DNA of 64,000 nucleotides from Zhouia spongiae (lineage in GTDB: Bacteria > Bacteroidota > Bacteroidia > Flavobacteriales > Flavobacteriaceae). A program made the translations under genes and the position numbers. The notes under the pieces are model-generated. The model was not told the origin of the DNA. It saw only the letters and a program-made list of their open reading frames with translations, and ran no database searches. The DNA is taken from the NCBI RefSeq assembly GCF_022760175.1, contig NZ_CP094326.1, positions 3,522,804 to 3,586,803 of the forward strand, read 5' to 3'. Below are positions 35,441 to 45,344 of the stretch, one piece after another (within the stretch, counting starts at the first letter, position 1; each line of letters starts with the position of its first letter).

Positions 35441-36570
35441 TGAATATATTAAGGCATATCATATTGGTTTTAATTTTATGGACGTTTCCAAGTTTTGCAC
35501 TTGCCTACATCAGTCCCGGGTTTGGTAGTGCCTTAAGTTATTTCACCTTTCTTTTACTAATGGGGTATTATGTATTAGAACCTGATAAAAGCAGGCCTTT
35601 CATGATATTTATAGTCCTGGGGCTGGCTTATTTTTTAATTGGCGGATTGCAATATGATAAAATAAATGACAAGGACTTTTTTATAAGCATGATTAAGTAT
35701 ATGGTTATTATAGTATCCGGAGGGCAATTAATTAAAAAAACATCCCTTAAAAGCATCTATATCATACTGTTACTGGGGGCTCTGTGTGTTTCTGTACATG
35801 CCATCTTCTTCCCTATGTATAATGCTAATTTTTCGCCTTCATATGGAAGATATAGCGGTTTTTACCTGAACCCTAATTATGCAGGCGCCATATGCCTGGT
35901 CTGTTTTGCCATGAGTTTCGGGATCAACAATAAAATCCTTAGGCTTACAGGACAAATAATTGCTACCTTCGGTGGTATCTTTACCTTTTCCAGATATTTT
36001 ATTGTTATTTGGGTGTTACTAAATATCATTTCCGTTTTTATAAACAGAAAGAATATTATAGCCCCGGTAATAGGTGCCTTAGCCCTTTTTCTTATCATTG
36101 CTTTTTCCAGTATGCTTCAGTTAAATTCGACCCGGTTTGATGCGTTAATGAGCATTTTGGACGATCGCCCGATAAAAACGGAAGTAATCGGTGACGATTC
36201 CAGAACACATACATGGCTTACATATAAAGACATCATTCTCGACAAACCCTTGACAGGCAACGGGTTTAAGACACTGTACGGAAATAATTTCGGTTTATCT
36301 GCCGGGGTTCATAACACATATCTATTGGTTATCGGAGAAGCTGGAATTATACCATTTATTATTTTAATTTATCTGTATTTATGGCTTTTAATCCGAAGTT
36401 TTAAACATTTTAAATCCCATCCTCATAACTTTATGTTAGGTATAGTTCTATTAACTGCACTTATGGTTACCCATAATTATTTTGATAAGTTTTCTATACT
36501 ACTCATAAGTATCTATTTGTATAACGAACTTACAAAAATTGAAGAGGAACAAAATGAAAACTATTATTAA
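35440..36570 (+). CDS. wzy: Wzy-like O-antigen polymerase/ligase family membrane protein
   Basis: A 376-residue protein with about ten to eleven hydrophobic helices and a large periplasmic loop late in the sequence with SRTHTWLTYKDIILDKPLTG and HNTYLLVIGEAG. These are hallmarks of the Wzy_C/O-antigen ligase family, where the conserved Arg and His take part in glycan transfer. The segment GRYSGFYLNPNYAGAICLVC is another family block. The start is the ATG at 35440, which shares its A with the stop codon of the flippase gene. It should polymerise the repeat units of this locus. Confidence 0.88.
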   Translation: MNILRHIILVLILWTFPSFALAYISPGFGSALSYFTFLLLMGYYVLEPDKSRPFMIFIVLGLAYFLIGGLQYDKINDKDFFISMIKYMVIIVSGGQLIKKTSLKSIYIILLLGALCVSVHAIFFPMYNANFSPSYGRYSGFYLNPNYAGAICLVCFAMSFGINNKILRLTGQIIATFGGIFTFSRYFIVIWVLLNIISVFINRKNIIAPVIGALALFLIIAFSSMLQLNSTRFDALMSILDDRPIKTEVIGDDSRTHTWLTYKDIILDKPLTGNGFKTLYGNNFGLSAGVHNTYLLVIGEAGIIPFIILIYLYLWLLIRSFKHFKSHPHNFMLGIVLLTALMVTHNYFDKFSILLISIYLYNELTKIEEEQNENYY

Positions 36571-37501
36571 ACAATTGTATCAAAACACTTTAGTAGGCAA
36601 ATATGTGATACAAAAAGGTATCGACATCAATACTTATTACTGGAGGTACCTATGTTCTGATAAAAAGGTTATTGAACACAGGTTCAAAAAAAGTTTTGGA
36701 TACCCTATAGATCTTGAGAACCCGCAGACCCTAAATGAGAAAATCAACTGGTTAAAGTTAAATAACAGAAGTCAACTGCATACACAATGTGCTGATAAAT
36801 ATGAGGTCAGGGATTTTGTTTCAGAAAAGATAGGCGATAAATATCTTGTTCCCCTTATATCAGTAACCACAAATCCGGATGACATACACCCCGAAAAGTT
36901 ACCTGCTCCTCCTTTTGTCATAAAAACCAATCACGATAGCGGCGGGGTCGTTATTGTGAAAGACAAGAATAAAATAGACTGGACTGCGCTTCGCGCTGAT
37001 CTGAAAAAAAGGCTTGGCATCAATTATTACAGAAAAAGTAAAGAGTGGCAATACAAAAATATTGTTCCGCGTATTATTGTTGAAAAATTCATTACTGATG
37101 AAAGCGGCTCTACTCCGTTCGATTATAAAGTACATTGTTTTAACGGGACAGTTAAAATGATTCAGGTTGATATGGGCAGAGGTACGGAATCACATTATAG
37201 AAACTGGTATGATCCTGAATGGAACAGGGAACCATACCGATGGTCTTCAAAAAAAGGAATTGATACATTTACACATCCCTCCAGTACTGATGTTGAGAAA
37301 CCTGCCAATCTGGGAGAGATGATCTCTTTATCTGAAATTATTTCCAAAAGTTTTATTTATTCGAGAATCGATTGGTACAACATCAATGGTAAAATCTACT
37401 TCGGAGAAATAACTTTCCATCACGATAGTGGTTTAAGGCCAATTGAACCCGAGGAATGGGATTTAAGGCTGGGAAAACAATTAAAATTACCTGCCAAATA
37501 A
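36554..37501 (+). CDS. TupA-like ATP-grasp ligase 1
   Basis: A 315-residue protein of the TupA-like ATP-grasp family (ATPgrasp_TupA type). Conserved blocks are NPQTLNEKINWLKLNNRS, CADKYEVRDFVSEKIGDKYL, PFVIKTNHDSGGVVIVKDK, IIVEKFITDESGSTPFDYK and KIYFGEITFHHDSG. TupA is required for teichuronopeptide synthesis in an alkaliphilic Bacillus, where peptide is linked to a uronic acid polymer. An amino acid or peptide ligase acting on this locus's uronic acids is therefore a reasonable inference. The ATG at 36554 is preferred over an upstream TTG and overlaps the polymerase gene. A paralogue is encoded at 41724-42629. Confidence 0.87.
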   Translation: MKTIIKQLYQNTLVGKYVIQKGIDINTYYWRYLCSDKKVIEHRFKKSFGYPIDLENPQTLNEKINWLKLNNRSQLHTQCADKYEVRDFVSEKIGDKYLVPLISVTTNPDDIHPEKLPAPPFVIKTNHDSGGVVIVKDKNKIDWTALRADLKKRLGINYYRKSKEWQYKNIVPRIIVEKFITDESGSTPFDYKVHCFNGTVKMIQVDMGRGTESHYRNWYDPEWNREPYRWSSKKGIDTFTHPSSTDVEKPANLGEMISLSEIISKSFIYSRIDWYNINGKIYFGEITFHHDSGLRPIEPEEWDLRLGKQLKLPAK

Positions 37502-37651
37502 TACTACAACAGGTTCTGATTTCTTTTTGAGTTTATCGAATAATTGAACCCGACATCTATTTATCGCTCTTTTAGGTTCTATACATGCTATCTTTAGTTA
37601 TTGTAATGCAACAACTTACAACTTATAAATTCATACTTAACAACTTTTGAA

Positions 37652-39499
37652 ATGTGTGGTATATACGGTTCTACTATTTATTACAACAACACTGAAATTG
37701 AACATAAACTGGAGCGTACCAGATTCCGTGGTCCTGACCGGTCGAGATACGATCGAATATGCAGCAACGGAACGGAAGTGATCTTAGGCCATAACAGGCT
37801 TTCCATTATTGATCTTTGTGAGCGATCTGACCAGCCCCTGGCATATATGGGCAAAATTCATATTGTCTTTAACGGTGAGATTTATAATTTTCAGGAACTT
37901 AAGGAGTCCTTATCAAAAAAAGGATATTCATTTAATACCACCAGTGATACGGAAGTTATTTGTGCTGCTTATCTCGAATATGGAACCGATTGTACCGGTT
38001 ATCTGAACGGTATGTTCTCTTTTGTAATCCTTGATATAGAAAATAACAGGCTGTTTGGAAGCAGGGACCGTTTAGGTAAAAAGCCCTTTTACTATTTCTA
38101 TGATGGTGAAGATTTTGAGTTCTCAAGCCAGATCTCATCGATACAATTGCATCATAAAAAGATGTCTGTTTCCGAAGCGTCGATCTCATATTATCTGGCA
38201 TGGGGAGCCGTACCCGACCCACACTCTATCTATAATGAGGTAAAGAAGCTGCCTGCGGGTCATTCTTTTACTTTTCAGCTAGACACAAGAGAGTTTTCTT
38301 CTTTTTGCTATTGGGACATTGATTATTTGGGAAATAACATATACAAAGGCACATATTCCGATGCTAAAGAAGAATTGGAAGAAATATTAAAAGATTCGGT
38401 AAAAATACGCTTGTTTGCCGATGTGCCCGTGGGAGTGTTTTTGTCCGGAGGAATAGATTCTTCTATCGTTGCTGCCATGGCAACCAAAGTAACAACCTCC
38501 GCTATAAAAACATTTTCTGTAAAGTTCGATCATCATAAATATGATGAAAGCCACCATGCCGCTCTAGTGGCAAAACACTTAGGCACCGAACACCATACCA
38601 TTGCATGCGATTATAATGAAGGGCTGAATCTGATACAGAACTATTCACATTACTACGATGAACCTTTTGCCGATTCTTCGGCTATTCCATCAATGCTGCT
38701 TTCCAAATACACCAGGCAACATGTTACCGTGGCCCTGTCTGGCGATGGTGGTGATGAAAGCTTTTTAGGGTACCTGAGGTATAATGTTGTTAAAAAAAGA
38801 TCCTTTTTTAACATCCCCTATCCATTGAGAAAAATATTATCCGGTTTATTGAGCATCCCCAATTCCTATAAGTTAAATGTAATGTCTAAAGGCGCTTTAA
38901 TCCGGGATCTGGACGAGTATTACCTGAGAACCATGGTGAATGTAGACGACTCATGGCTAGATAACAAATATAATTATTACGATCTGGAAGACAGAAAATA
39001 TCTGGAACATAAACATAAGGGGTATTTAGAACGAATCTCTGATTTTGATATAAAAACCTACCTGATAAATGATATCAACACTAAAGTAGACCGGGCTTCC
39101 ATGGCATTCTCATTAGAGGCAAGGGCTCCGTTACTGGATTATAGAGTTGTTGAGTTTGCCAGGTCGATACCTACGGATTTTAAGTTTCTTCCCGGGAATC
39201 AAAAACGGATTCTTAAAGATGTTTTATATCAGCATGTTCCAAAGGATATTATGGAAAGGCCCAAAAAAGGATTTGGTGTTCCCCTTGCCGAATGGTTCAG
39301 GAATGAACTAAAAGAATATGTTTACGACACGCTGAACGAAGCTGCTTTAAAGGAGATTCCCGGTATCGTACCCGAAAAAATCAGTTTTATGATACAGCAA
39401 CATATGAATAACCAGTGGAACAGAGCGCCAATAATCTGGAAGCTTCTGGTTTTGAAACAATGGTTAAACAGTAACGCAAAAGGTTTAAGTATTGATTAA
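37652..39499 (+). CDS. asnB: Asparagine synthase-like glutamine amidotransferase (AsnB type)
   Basis: A 615-residue two-domain enzyme. The N-terminal glutaminase domain starts MCGIYGS with the nucleophile Cys2, and continues RFRGPDRSRY, GHNRLSIIDL and IVFNGEIYNFQEL. The synthetase domain has the ATP pyrophosphatase loop VFLSGGIDSSIVAAMA and later TKVDRASMAFSLEARAPLLD and RPKKGFGVPLAEWFR. Homologues in capsule and O-antigen loci are thought to amidate uronic acids rather than make free asparagine. Because UDP-uronate-forming genes lie upstream, amidation of HexNAc-uronate or hexuronate is the likely job. A 150-bp gap before it suggests a second promoter. Confidence 0.9.
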   Translation: MCGIYGSTIYYNNTEIEHKLERTRFRGPDRSRYDRICSNGTEVILGHNRLSIIDLCERSDQPLAYMGKIHIVFNGEIYNFQELKESLSKKGYSFNTTSDTEVICAAYLEYGTDCTGYLNGMFSFVILDIENNRLFGSRDRLGKKPFYYFYDGEDFEFSSQISSIQLHHKKMSVSEASISYYLAWGAVPDPHSIYNEVKKLPAGHSFTFQLDTREFSSFCYWDIDYLGNNIYKGTYSDAKEELEEILKDSVKIRLFADVPVGVFLSGGIDSSIVAAMATKVTTSAIKTFSVKFDHHKYDESHHAALVAKHLGTEHHTIACDYNEGLNLIQNYSHYYDEPFADSSAIPSMLLSKYTRQHVTVALSGDGGDESFLGYLRYNVVKKRSFFNIPYPLRKILSGLLSIPNSYKLNVMSKGALIRDLDEYYLRTMVNVDDSWLDNKYNYYDLEDRKYLEHKHKGYLERISDFDIKTYLINDINTKVDRASMAFSLEARAPLLDYRVVEFARSIPTDFKFLPGNQKRILKDVLYQHVPKDIMERPKKGFGVPLAEWFRNELKEYVYDTLNEAALKEIPGIVPEKISFMIQQHMNNQWNRAPIIWKLLVLKQWLNSNAKGLSID

Positions 39500-39500
39500 C

Positions 39501-40610
39501 ATGATGAAAAAGAAAAAGATCAAAACAAGAATAGAAGTTGCCTTTATAATTCCCTCCTTAAGATCGGGCGGGGCTGAAAGAGTATTGTCTTTTGTGGCAT
39601 CTCATCTTGACAGAAAGAGGTTTAATACGACACTTGTTGTCATAGGGTCTGAAAAAGACAGGGCATATGACACCACGAATGAGCTCAAGGTCATTTTTCT
39701 AAATAAAGAAAAGGTCAGGTATGCCTTTTACGATATTTTTGAATACCTGTATACCCGCAAACCCGATGTGGTCATGAGTGCCATTGCACACCTGAACAGC
39801 ATGATGGCAATCATAGCTCCGTTTTTTCCAAAAACAAAATTTATTGGCCGGGAAACCATTGTCCAGGGAAGCAGTGTTTCAGGAAAAAAGCGATTTATTA
39901 ATTTTTTCCGCCTTCAAAAATATACGTTGGCCAAAATAGTATGTCAATCGGATGACATGTATGAAGACCTTAAAAACAACTATGGTTTTCCGCCGTCAAA
40001 GCTCGTTAAAATCAACAATCCGATAACCCAGCAGTTTGTTCCGAAGAAGCATTCCCTGCAAGGAAATGCTCTTAAATTAATTACCGTAGGAAGGTTATCC
40101 AAATCTAAAGGACATGACAGGATTTTGAGGTGTCTTTCCAAATTAGACATCCCTTTTACATATACCATTATAGGGAAAGGCCCTTTGGAGAGCCGTATTT
40201 TCAGCGATATTAAAAAGTATGGTCTTGAAACTAAAGTAAATCATATCTCTTTTACCAAAGAAGTGAAAAAGTATCTCGAAGAAAGTGATATCTTTTTACT
40301 TGGTTCTTATGTAGAAGGACTTCCAAATGCCATTATTGAAAGTTGCGCCGTTGGAACCCCTGTCTCGGCTTTTGACGCGCCCGGGGGAATTAACGAAATT
40401 ATAGAAACGGATGTTAACGGATATATTGCGAAATCAGAAGATGAATATATCGGTAACATAAAAAAAATAGCCTCCAGAACCTGGGACCCGATGGCTATCA
40501 ATAATTCCGTAACAAAAAAATTTGCTCCGGAGATCATCTTACAGAAATATGAAGAACTATTTTCCGGATTGGTTGAGGAACAAAAGTTAAATCTGATCAA
40601 TGGGAACTAA
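39501..40610 (+). CDS. Glycosyltransferase family 4
   Basis: A GT-B enzyme of 369 residues from the ATG at 39501. It has IPSLRSGGAERVLSFVASHL, LITVGRLSKSKGHDRILRCL and the GT4 motif EGLPNAIIESCAVGTPVSAF. The frame is open three codons upstream from a TTG, but that start overlaps the asnB-like gene and is less likely. The gene is 1 nt from the amidotransferase and overlaps the next transferase by 11 nt. It is related in sequence to the transferase at 32967. Confidence 0.92.
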   Translation: MMKKKKIKTRIEVAFIIPSLRSGGAERVLSFVASHLDRKRFNTTLVVIGSEKDRAYDTTNELKVIFLNKEKVRYAFYDIFEYLYTRKPDVVMSAIAHLNSMMAIIAPFFPKTKFIGRETIVQGSSVSGKKRFINFFRLQKYTLAKIVCQSDDMYEDLKNNYGFPPSKLVKINNPITQQFVPKKHSLQGNALKLITVGRLSKSKGHDRILRCLSKLDIPFTYTIIGKGPLESRIFSDIKKYGLETKVNHISFTKEVKKYLEESDIFLLGSYVEGLPNAIIESCAVGTPVSAFDAPGGINEIIETDVNGYIAKSEDEYIGNIKKIASRTWDPMAINNSVTKKFAPEIILQKYEELFSGLVEEQKLNLINGN

Positions 40611-41727
40611 AAAAAAATATTTAGACTGGTTATTTATACTTCCGACCGATAGCCTGGGTGGCGGTGCGGAACAACTTCAATTTAACCTGGTTCAGCACTT
40701 AATCAGCACCAGGAAAACCTGCCATGTCATAATTATTACACAAAAGAAAAGACACACCTGGGCAAAATTAGAATCGGATTTTTTAAATATCACGTACATT
40801 CCTGTAAAAAACTGGTATTTAGGCTATTTACTTTTACCCTGCTACATCCTTAAATTAAAATTCCGGTACCGTATTAAAAAGATTTTTACTTCTCAGACCT
40901 TAATTAACGGTTTGGTCGGCTTTCTGAAAAAAATAAGGTTTATCGAACGTAATACTACAATTATAACAAGAGAATCAAATACCATATACAAACTAATAAG
41001 TGGTAAAAAACTCAAACTATACGATCTGGCATACAAACTTGGGTATCCTCATGTCAATCTTATAATCTGTCAAACGGATTATATGAAGAAAGAATTGATC
41101 AAATCCATATCCAAAGTCCTGGAGCATAAAAATGTCATCACGATACCTAATCCCATAAACATTGAAGAAAACAACCAGCGGTCTGAGGAATTCAAACCTG
41201 AAACGGATAAATATATTATAGCTGCCGGAAGATTGGTACATGTAAAAGGCTTTGACGTTCTTATCGATGCATTTAAAATGATCGAACAAGAAATCCCGGA
41301 TCACAAACTAATCATTTTAGGAGAAGGATATCTGAGAAATGATCTCCAGGAACAAATAAACAATTACAACCTGCAAGATAGAATAATCCTGCACGGTTTT
41401 GTAAATAATGTATACCCGTACTTCAAAAATGCTTCATTATGTGTGCTTTCTTCGAGAATAGAAGGTTTTCCGAATGTACTCTTGCAAATGATGAGCCAGA
41501 ATGAAAGAATTGTCAGTACCCTTAGTGCCGGAGACATTAAAGATATTGAGGGTATTTATACTTGTGAAACAGAAAGCAAAGACCTATTGGCTCATAATAT
41601 ATTGAATTGTTTAAAGGATGGCTCTGACCATAAAAGAACCTTATTTGATACTTATTTATCAAAAAGAACTGTAGATAGCTTTATAGCGGAAGTAGAATCA
41701 CAAATTTCTAAACCATTAAGACAATGA
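40600..41727 (+). CDS. Glycosyltransferase family 4
   Basis: A 375-residue GT-B enzyme. It begins WLFILPTDSLGGGAEQLQFN, the donor domain starts YIIAAGRLVHVKGFDVLIDA, and the acidic motif is EGFPNVLLQMMSQNERIVST, which lacks the second Glu often found in GT4 (a Gln lies at that place). Transfer activity may still be intact, since some families tolerate this. It overlaps its neighbours by 11 nt and 4 nt, so it is translationally coupled in the run from asnB to the second TupA-like gene. Confidence 0.9.
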   Translation: MGTKKKYLDWLFILPTDSLGGGAEQLQFNLVQHLISTRKTCHVIIITQKKRHTWAKLESDFLNITYIPVKNWYLGYLLLPCYILKLKFRYRIKKIFTSQTLINGLVGFLKKIRFIERNTTIITRESNTIYKLISGKKLKLYDLAYKLGYPHVNLIICQTDYMKKELIKSISKVLEHKNVITIPNPINIEENNQRSEEFKPETDKYIIAAGRLVHVKGFDVLIDAFKMIEQEIPDHKLIILGEGYLRNDLQEQINNYNLQDRIILHGFVNNVYPYFKNASLCVLSSRIEGFPNVLLQMMSQNERIVSTLSAGDIKDIEGIYTCETESKDLLAHNILNCLKDGSDHKRTLFDTYLSKRTVDSFIAEVESQISKPLRQ

Positions 41728-42629
41728 GGGCAATACTAAAAAAATGGAGTGCTGAAAACAGTATACTTAATTATCTCATAAAACAATCCTTGCTTATAAG
41801 AAATTCGATAACCCCTTTAAAATGGCGGTTAAAAACAAGGTTTGTCCGAAAGCTGGGATATCGACCGAACTTTGACAACCCCCATACATTTAATGAAAAA
41901 ATTCAATGGTTAAAATTAAATGACCGTTCTACACTACATACCCTATGTGCAGACAAGTATAGGGTCAGGGCCTATGTAGAAAAAAAAATAGGGGATGAAT
42001 TTCTGGTGCCTCTACTCCTCCAAACAAACGATATCAGTGATCTGAAACCTGAAAATATGCCCGACTTTCCTGTTATAATTAAAACAAATCACGACAGCTC
42101 GGGAGGAGCATTTATTTGGAATAAGAATGATATTGATTGGCCGGAATTAAGAAAAAAATTCAAGAAGCGGTTATCTTACAACTACGATTACGGCAAGGGA
42201 GAATGGCAGTATAAAAATATAGAACCCTGCATTATTGTCGAAAAATTATTAATCGATGAAAACGGAAATATCCCGTTCGATTATAAGTTACATTGTTTTA
42301 ACGGCAAAGTAGCTTTTATTCAGGTTGATATCGACCGGGCTACCAACCACAAACGAAATCTTTACGATTCGGATTGGAACTTTATAGATTGTAAATGGGT
42401 CTATGATAATGGCCGTGAGGTTCCGGAACCCGCGATGTTCGAAAAAATGAAGGAACTGGCTGAAGAATTTGCCAAAGACTTTCTTTATGTACGGGTAGAC
42501 CAATATGTTATCGGTGATAAAATTTTCTTTGGAGAATTAACCTTCCATTCCGAATCAGGCAATGGCAAATTTTATCCTCCAGAATGGGATTCTAAAATAG
42601 GAGAATGGCTAGAACTCCCTCTGAAATAA
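41724..42629 (+). CDS. TupA-like ATP-grasp ligase 2
   Basis: A 301-residue paralogue of the protein at 36554. The same blocks appear in the same order: NPHTFNEKIQWLKLNDRS, CADKYRVRAYVEKKIGDEFL, PVIIKTNHDSSGGAFIW, IIVEKLLIDENGNIPFDYKL and KIFFGELTFHSESG. Two different but related ligases in one locus suggest two amide bonds, or two amino acids, in the repeat unit. It starts at the ATGA overlap with the preceding transferase and is followed by a 117-bp gap with no clear feature. Confidence 0.87.
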   Translation: MRAILKKWSAENSILNYLIKQSLLIRNSITPLKWRLKTRFVRKLGYRPNFDNPHTFNEKIQWLKLNDRSTLHTLCADKYRVRAYVEKKIGDEFLVPLLLQTNDISDLKPENMPDFPVIIKTNHDSSGGAFIWNKNDIDWPELRKKFKKRLSYNYDYGKGEWQYKNIEPCIIVEKLLIDENGNIPFDYKLHCFNGKVAFIQVDIDRATNHKRNLYDSDWNFIDCKWVYDNGREVPEPAMFEKMKELAEEFAKDFLYVRVDQYVIGDKIFFGELTFHSESGNGKFYPPEWDSKIGEWLELPLK

Positions 42630-42746
42630 ATCAAACAATCAGAAATCAAACACTTTATCGATAAAAGTTCTTTATAAATCTATTCTAATAGAATACCTGA
42701 GTTTAAATAAATAACTTCAACATTAACAATTACTTAACAGAGTTAG

Positions 42747-43922
42747 ATGAATTCAAATTCAGTTAAAAATAAACTCGTAAGGATTACTACAGTCCCGGGC
42801 TCTCTTTCAGGGCTATTATCCGGACAATTGAAATTTATGAATCAGTATTATGATGTCATAGGGATTTCCAGTGAAGGGGATGCATTAAACCTGGTCGAGC
42901 AGCGTGAAGGCGTAAGAACGATAAAGGTAAACATGACCCGAAAACTTACTCCGGGAAAAGACCTGATAGCGCTTTGGCGGCTCGTAAAGGTTCTGAAGCA
43001 TGAAAACCCGCAGATTGTACATACACATACTCCAAAAGCCGGGATTATAGGTATGTTGGCTTCAAAAATAACCGGAGTACCACACAGGCTGCATACGGTT
43101 GCCGGCTTACCGCTGGTAGAAGCCAACGGGATAAAAAGAATAATCCTCAACCAGGTGGAAAAGATTACATATGCATGTGCAACAAAAGTGTATCCGAATT
43201 CGTATGGCCTGGAATCGATAATCCTGGAACATAAGTTTACCGATAAAAAGAAACTCAAGGTAATCGGCAATGGCAGTTCGAACGGAATTAACACAAATCT
43301 TTTTAATCCTGAAGCGATAGACGACGGTCAGATACATCAGGTCCGAACCGAACATGGACTAAAAACCTCTGATTTCATTTTTATTTATGTAGGACGTATC
43401 GTAAAAGACAAAGGAATAAATGAGCTGGTTAGTGCATTCAATAAACTAAACCAAAAATATAAACACATAAGGCTGCTGCTTGTAGGGCCTAAAGAATCCC
43501 ACCTGGACCCTGTGTCGCCCGAAACTGAATCCGTTATTGAAAATAACCCTGCGGTAATTTCCACAGGTTGGCAGAATGATGTCAGGCCCTATTTTAAAGC
43601 ATCGGATGCCTTGGTTTTTCCGAGTTATAGAGAAGGGTTCCCTAACGTAGTGATGCAGGCTGCTGCAATGGGGTTGCCCAGCATCGTAAGTGATATTAAT
43701 GGTTGTAATGAGATTATTGAGACAGGAATCAACGGGGTTATTGTCCCTCCAAAGAATGACAAAAAACTATATGAAGCCATGGAAGGTTTTATTACCGAAC
43801 CGTCCAAAACAAAAGAAATGGCTCAAAACGCCAGAAAGAGTATCCTTGAAAAATATGATCAGAATTACGTCTGGAATACAATATTGAAGGAATATAAACA
43901 ACTAAACAATGAAACTGTTTGA
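42747..43922 (+). CDS. Glycosyltransferase family 4 (CapM/PglA-like)
   Basis: A 391-residue GT-B enzyme. Its N-terminal half carries IVHTHTPKAGIIGMLASKIT and HRLHTVAGLPLVEA, found in the CapM/PglA/WbpY-like group that often adds the second sugar to a PglC-type lipid-linked sugar. The donor domain has FIFIYVGRIVKDKGINELVS, and the GT4 motif is EGFPNVVMQAAAMGLPSIVS. Its closeness to the PglC-like gene at 45345 fits that role. It overlaps the CapK-like gene by 14 nt. Confidence 0.92.
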   Translation: MNSNSVKNKLVRITTVPGSLSGLLSGQLKFMNQYYDVIGISSEGDALNLVEQREGVRTIKVNMTRKLTPGKDLIALWRLVKVLKHENPQIVHTHTPKAGIIGMLASKITGVPHRLHTVAGLPLVEANGIKRIILNQVEKITYACATKVYPNSYGLESIILEHKFTDKKKLKVIGNGSSNGINTNLFNPEAIDDGQIHQVRTEHGLKTSDFIFIYVGRIVKDKGINELVSAFNKLNQKYKHIRLLLVGPKESHLDPVSPETESVIENNPAVISTGWQNDVRPYFKASDALVFPSYREGFPNVVMQAAAMGLPSIVSDINGCNEIIETGINGVIVPPKNDKKLYEAMEGFITEPSKTKEMAQNARKSILEKYDQNYVWNTILKEYKQLNNETV

Positions 43923-45258
43923 AACCATAAGGTATATTTCATTTTGGATAAAGGACTATTTAGCCGGTGCACCGGTTTATAATAACCTGAGAGAAATCAG
44001 ATCCGGCATGGGGTTGTCTGAATCAGATAAAGTTTCTGCCCCGCTGGAAGTAAAAGTCCGGAACCTCATCAATCATGCAACGGGTACCGTTCCATATTAT
44101 TCGAATATAAAAGCCTCCTCTTCTCTCTCCGATTTTCCGGTTACAAATAAAAACATGATAAATGCTCAAAGAGCTTCTTTTCTATCGCAACTCTTTGTAA
44201 AAGAAAAGAAAATAAAAGTTACCACCAGCGGTTCTACGGGAACACCGTTTACTGTTTATCAGGATTTACATAAAAAATACAGAAACACCGCCGATATGTT
44301 GTTTTTTTCAGAAAAGGCCGGGTTCAGACTTGGAAGCAAGCTTTACTACGTAAGACTCTGGACCTCATACTATAGAAAAAACCGCTTCACCAAATGGTAT
44401 CAAAATATCGAGGAGGTAAATATCCTGGATGTATCTGAAGAAGAAAAAATCCCCCAAATAATAGAAGACATAAAAAAACGGAAATCACATGCCTGGCTGG
44501 GATATGCCTCCGGCTTCGATGCCATTTGTAATTATCTGGAAAAACATCAATTCGAGGCCCCGATACCGAATAGAATAACTTCGGCAATTGCCATGTCTGA
44601 AGCCCTAAAGCCGGAAACGAAAAAGATGTTTAAAAAATACTTCCATACAGAACTCCTATCCAGGTACTCCAATATGGAGAATGGCATTATTGCACAGCAA
44701 ACAAAAGAAGTTCCTGATAAGTTTGTTTTAAATACGGCCAGTTACGTAATTGAGATTTTAAAGCTTGACGATGACAAACCGGTTAATAACGGAGAGCCCG
44801 GAAGAATTGTCATTACGGACCTTTTTAATTATGCCATGCCTTTAATTCGCTATGATACCGGAGATATTGGAGTTATGGAAACGCATGAATGCAGCGGGAG
44901 ATCATATAAAGTCCTTAGTAAAATATATGGCAGAAAATTAGATATAATCCATGACACCAACGGGAAGCCGGTATCTCCGTTTGTATCATTCAACATAACC
45001 CATTTTAAAAAAATCAAGCAGATACAACTAATACAGGAAGATCGCAAAAGATATCTTATAAAGCTTAACATTGAAAATGGATTCAGGCAACACAAAGAAA
45101 TCATCAATCAATTTAAGTCGGTTTTAGGACCGGAATCAATCATAGAATTAGATTTCGTCGATGAAATACCACTACTTGCATCAGGGAAACGAAAGGCGAC
45201 GGTTAATAATTATATTAAGGAAGAAGAAAATACCGAACAATTGGTTAAAACACTTTAA
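43909..45258 (+). CDS. CapK-like (phenylacetate-CoA ligase-related) adenylate-forming enzyme 1
   Basis: A 449-residue member of the ANL superfamily as found in capsule loci (CapK). The nucleotide loop is VTTSGSTGTPFTVYQD, and further blocks are LLSRYSNMENGIIAQQ, GEPGRIVITDLFNYAMPLIR and YDTGDIG, with the C-terminal LASGKRKATVNNY carrying the late lysine. These enzymes activate a carboxylic acid as an adenylate. In polysaccharide loci they probably transfer an acyl or aminoacyl group to a sugar, but no substrate has been firmly set. A close paralogue on the other strand (47128-48474) shares every motif. Confidence 0.88.
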   Translation: MKLFETIRYISFWIKDYLAGAPVYNNLREIRSGMGLSESDKVSAPLEVKVRNLINHATGTVPYYSNIKASSSLSDFPVTNKNMINAQRASFLSQLFVKEKKIKVTTSGSTGTPFTVYQDLHKKYRNTADMLFFSEKAGFRLGSKLYYVRLWTSYYRKNRFTKWYQNIEEVNILDVSEEEKIPQIIEDIKKRKSHAWLGYASGFDAICNYLEKHQFEAPIPNRITSAIAMSEALKPETKKMFKKYFHTELLSRYSNMENGIIAQQTKEVPDKFVLNTASYVIEILKLDDDKPVNNGEPGRIVITDLFNYAMPLIRYDTGDIGVMETHECSGRSYKVLSKIYGRKLDIIHDTNGKPVSPFVSFNITHFKKIKQIQLIQEDRKRYLIKLNIENGFRQHKEIINQFKSVLGPESIIELDFVDEIPLLASGKRKATVNNYIKEEENTEQLVKTL

Positions 45259-45344
45259 AAGTTTTTTTAATTCGTCTGTCGATAATATTTAGAACCTGCC
45301 CTTATATGTTGTAATATAGATATCAATCTAATGAAGTATGTGTC

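Noticed and set aside
42848-43294. 148-codon frame on the minus strand
   Set aside because: Antisense to a clear GT4 gene with conserved motifs; no promoter or family signal of its own.
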